Source: Deltaproteobacteria bacterium
GTDB taxonomy: Bacteria; Desulfobacterota; Desulfobacteria; Desulfobacterales; UBA11574
Assembly (NCBI GenBank): GCA_019313505.1
Contig: JAFDBA010000222.1
Location: forward strand, 1 to 5,246
Direction: 5' to 3'
Length of the DNA: 5,246 nt
The translations under genes were made by a program, and so were the position numbers. Shown in pieces: positions 4,882-5,246 of this stretch. The stretch's first letter is position 1. Each line of letters starts with the position of its first letter. The notes beneath the pieces were generated by a model. It did not search any database. It saw only the letters and a list, made by a program, of their open reading frames with translations, and was not told where the DNA came from.

Positions 4882-5246
4882 CTAGTCCAGAGATAGTTTC
4901 ACTTTACACTGATTGCATCTTACCACACCACGGAAAACTTTATTGCCGCATTCAGGGCAAATAGAGCGGGCTTCTTCATCTTGAATCCACTTTTCAGTAC
5001 CGACCTCTCTCCAATACGGAATAGCCCGTAAAATAACCTTTTTGCCAACAGTCATCGGAAAATTTTCAATATGCTGACAGGGAAATTCATCGCATTCGTG
5101 ACATCCAGTGTAACCTTTTTCTTTGGTGCAATCCCTGATCTCACACTGTCGGCAGTGCATAAAAAGTTCATCAGACAAGCAACCACGGCACTGAATATCT
5201 CCTATCGAAAGATTTTCACTATTTGGAAGATTACCTTTGCCATTAA
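4882..5246 (-). CDS. DUF3795-family cysteine-rich protein, 5' end outside the window
   Basis: The reading frame is open to the window edge, so about 120 C-terminal residues are visible and the N-terminus is missing. A TTG at 5178 is an internal codon rather than the start, because family-type sequence (DIQCRGCLSDELF) continues upstream. Motifs in order are CRGC, CRQCEIRDC, KGYTGCHECDEFPC, an alpha-helical linker ending REVGTEKWI, and a zinc ribbon CPECG...CNQC. This is the classic DUF3795 pattern, a widespread family of unknown function thought to bind metal. Family members often run to about 110-200 residues, so tens of residues may be missing. The stop is about 40 bases from the attC, the longest gap among the cassettes here. 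Confidence 0.88.
   Translation of the reverse strand, partial: NGKGNLPNSENLSIGDIQCRGCLSDELFMHCRQCEIRDCTKEKGYTGCHECDEFPCQHIENFPMTVGKKVILRAIPYWREVGTEKWIQDEEARSICPECGNKVFRGVVRCNQCKVKLSLD

Larger units (their letters stand above)
1..5246 (-). mobile_element. Integron gene-cassette array (segment)
   Basis: Six attC sites separate single-gene, minus-strand units. Inferred cassette limits, cut after the G of each R' box, are: <1-220 (partial), 221-494 (XRE, 274 bp), 495-1452 (GIY-YIG, 958 bp), 1453-1969 (membrane protein, 517 bp), 1970-4421 (IS-bearing, 2452 bp), 4422-4742 (zinc-ribbon-like, 321 bp) and 4743->5246 (DUF3795, partial). For every complete cassette, the first 7-10 bases on the minus strand are exactly complementary to the R'' box of its own attC, as expected of a unit inserted from a circular form by an integron integrase. 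No intI or attI is in the window; gene orientation places them to the right. Whether the integron is chromosomal or mobile cannot be told here. Confidence 0.9.

Noticed and set aside
1..5246. CRISPR array, tRNA or rRNA genes
   Set aside because: No regularly spaced identical repeats, no cloverleaf and no rRNA-like conserved stretches were seen.

Overview
The window is a stretch of integron gene-cassette array with an IS91-type insertion sequence inside one cassette. All cassette genes lie on the minus strand, and each is followed by an attC recombination site, so the integron integrase and attI should lie to the right of the window. I place six attC sites at 215-277, 489-592, 1447-1555, 1964-2089, 4416-4475 and 4738-4841. 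The main evidence is an internal rule. A cassette starts right after the G of the previous attC's R' box, and its first bases must be complementary to the R'' box of its own attC. This holds for all five cassettes whose two ends are both visible, over 7-10 bp: GTTATATTTC/GAAATATAAC (XRE), GTTCTGCT/AGCAGAAC (GIY-YIG), GTTCGACC/GGTCGAAC (membrane protein), GTTCAAG/CTTGAAC (the IS-bearing cassette) and GTTATATTTC/GAAATATAAC (82-aa protein).

Layout from left to right. Positions 1-220 are the start of a cassette that runs off the left edge; no gene is recognised there, but it holds a possible IS91-like terminus. Positions 221-494 are an XRE-type HTH cassette, 495-1452 a GIY-YIG nuclease-domain cassette, and 1453-1969 a small three-helix membrane-protein cassette. 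Positions 1970-4421 are a cassette whose original gene is no longer recognisable and which carries an IS on the opposite strand (tyrosine recombinase plus IS91-family HUH transposase, overlapping by 14 bp). Positions 4422-4742 are a cassette for a cysteine-rich zinc-ribbon-like protein. From 4743 to the right edge is a DUF3795-family cassette gene truncated by the window.

The host is a bacterium with moderate GC and an integron. The attC sites differ in length (60 to 126 bp) and sequence, so the cassettes come from diverse sources rather than from one homogeneous superintegron family. IS91-type elements with an accessory tyrosine recombinase and cassettes of this kind suggest an environmental proteobacterium or Desulfobacterota-like lineage, but the sequence does not settle taxonomy.

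The cassette genes look functionally independent (regulator, nuclease, membrane protein, two zinc-binding proteins), as is usual for cassette arrays, and no multi-gene pathway is visible. The two IS genes form an overlapping pair and probably act in the same transposition process. The points most worth following are the IS sitting inside a cassette, two near-twin short attC sites whose R'' boxes contain the stop codons, the uncharacterised N-terminal region of the GIY-YIG protein, and the uncertain IS ends.
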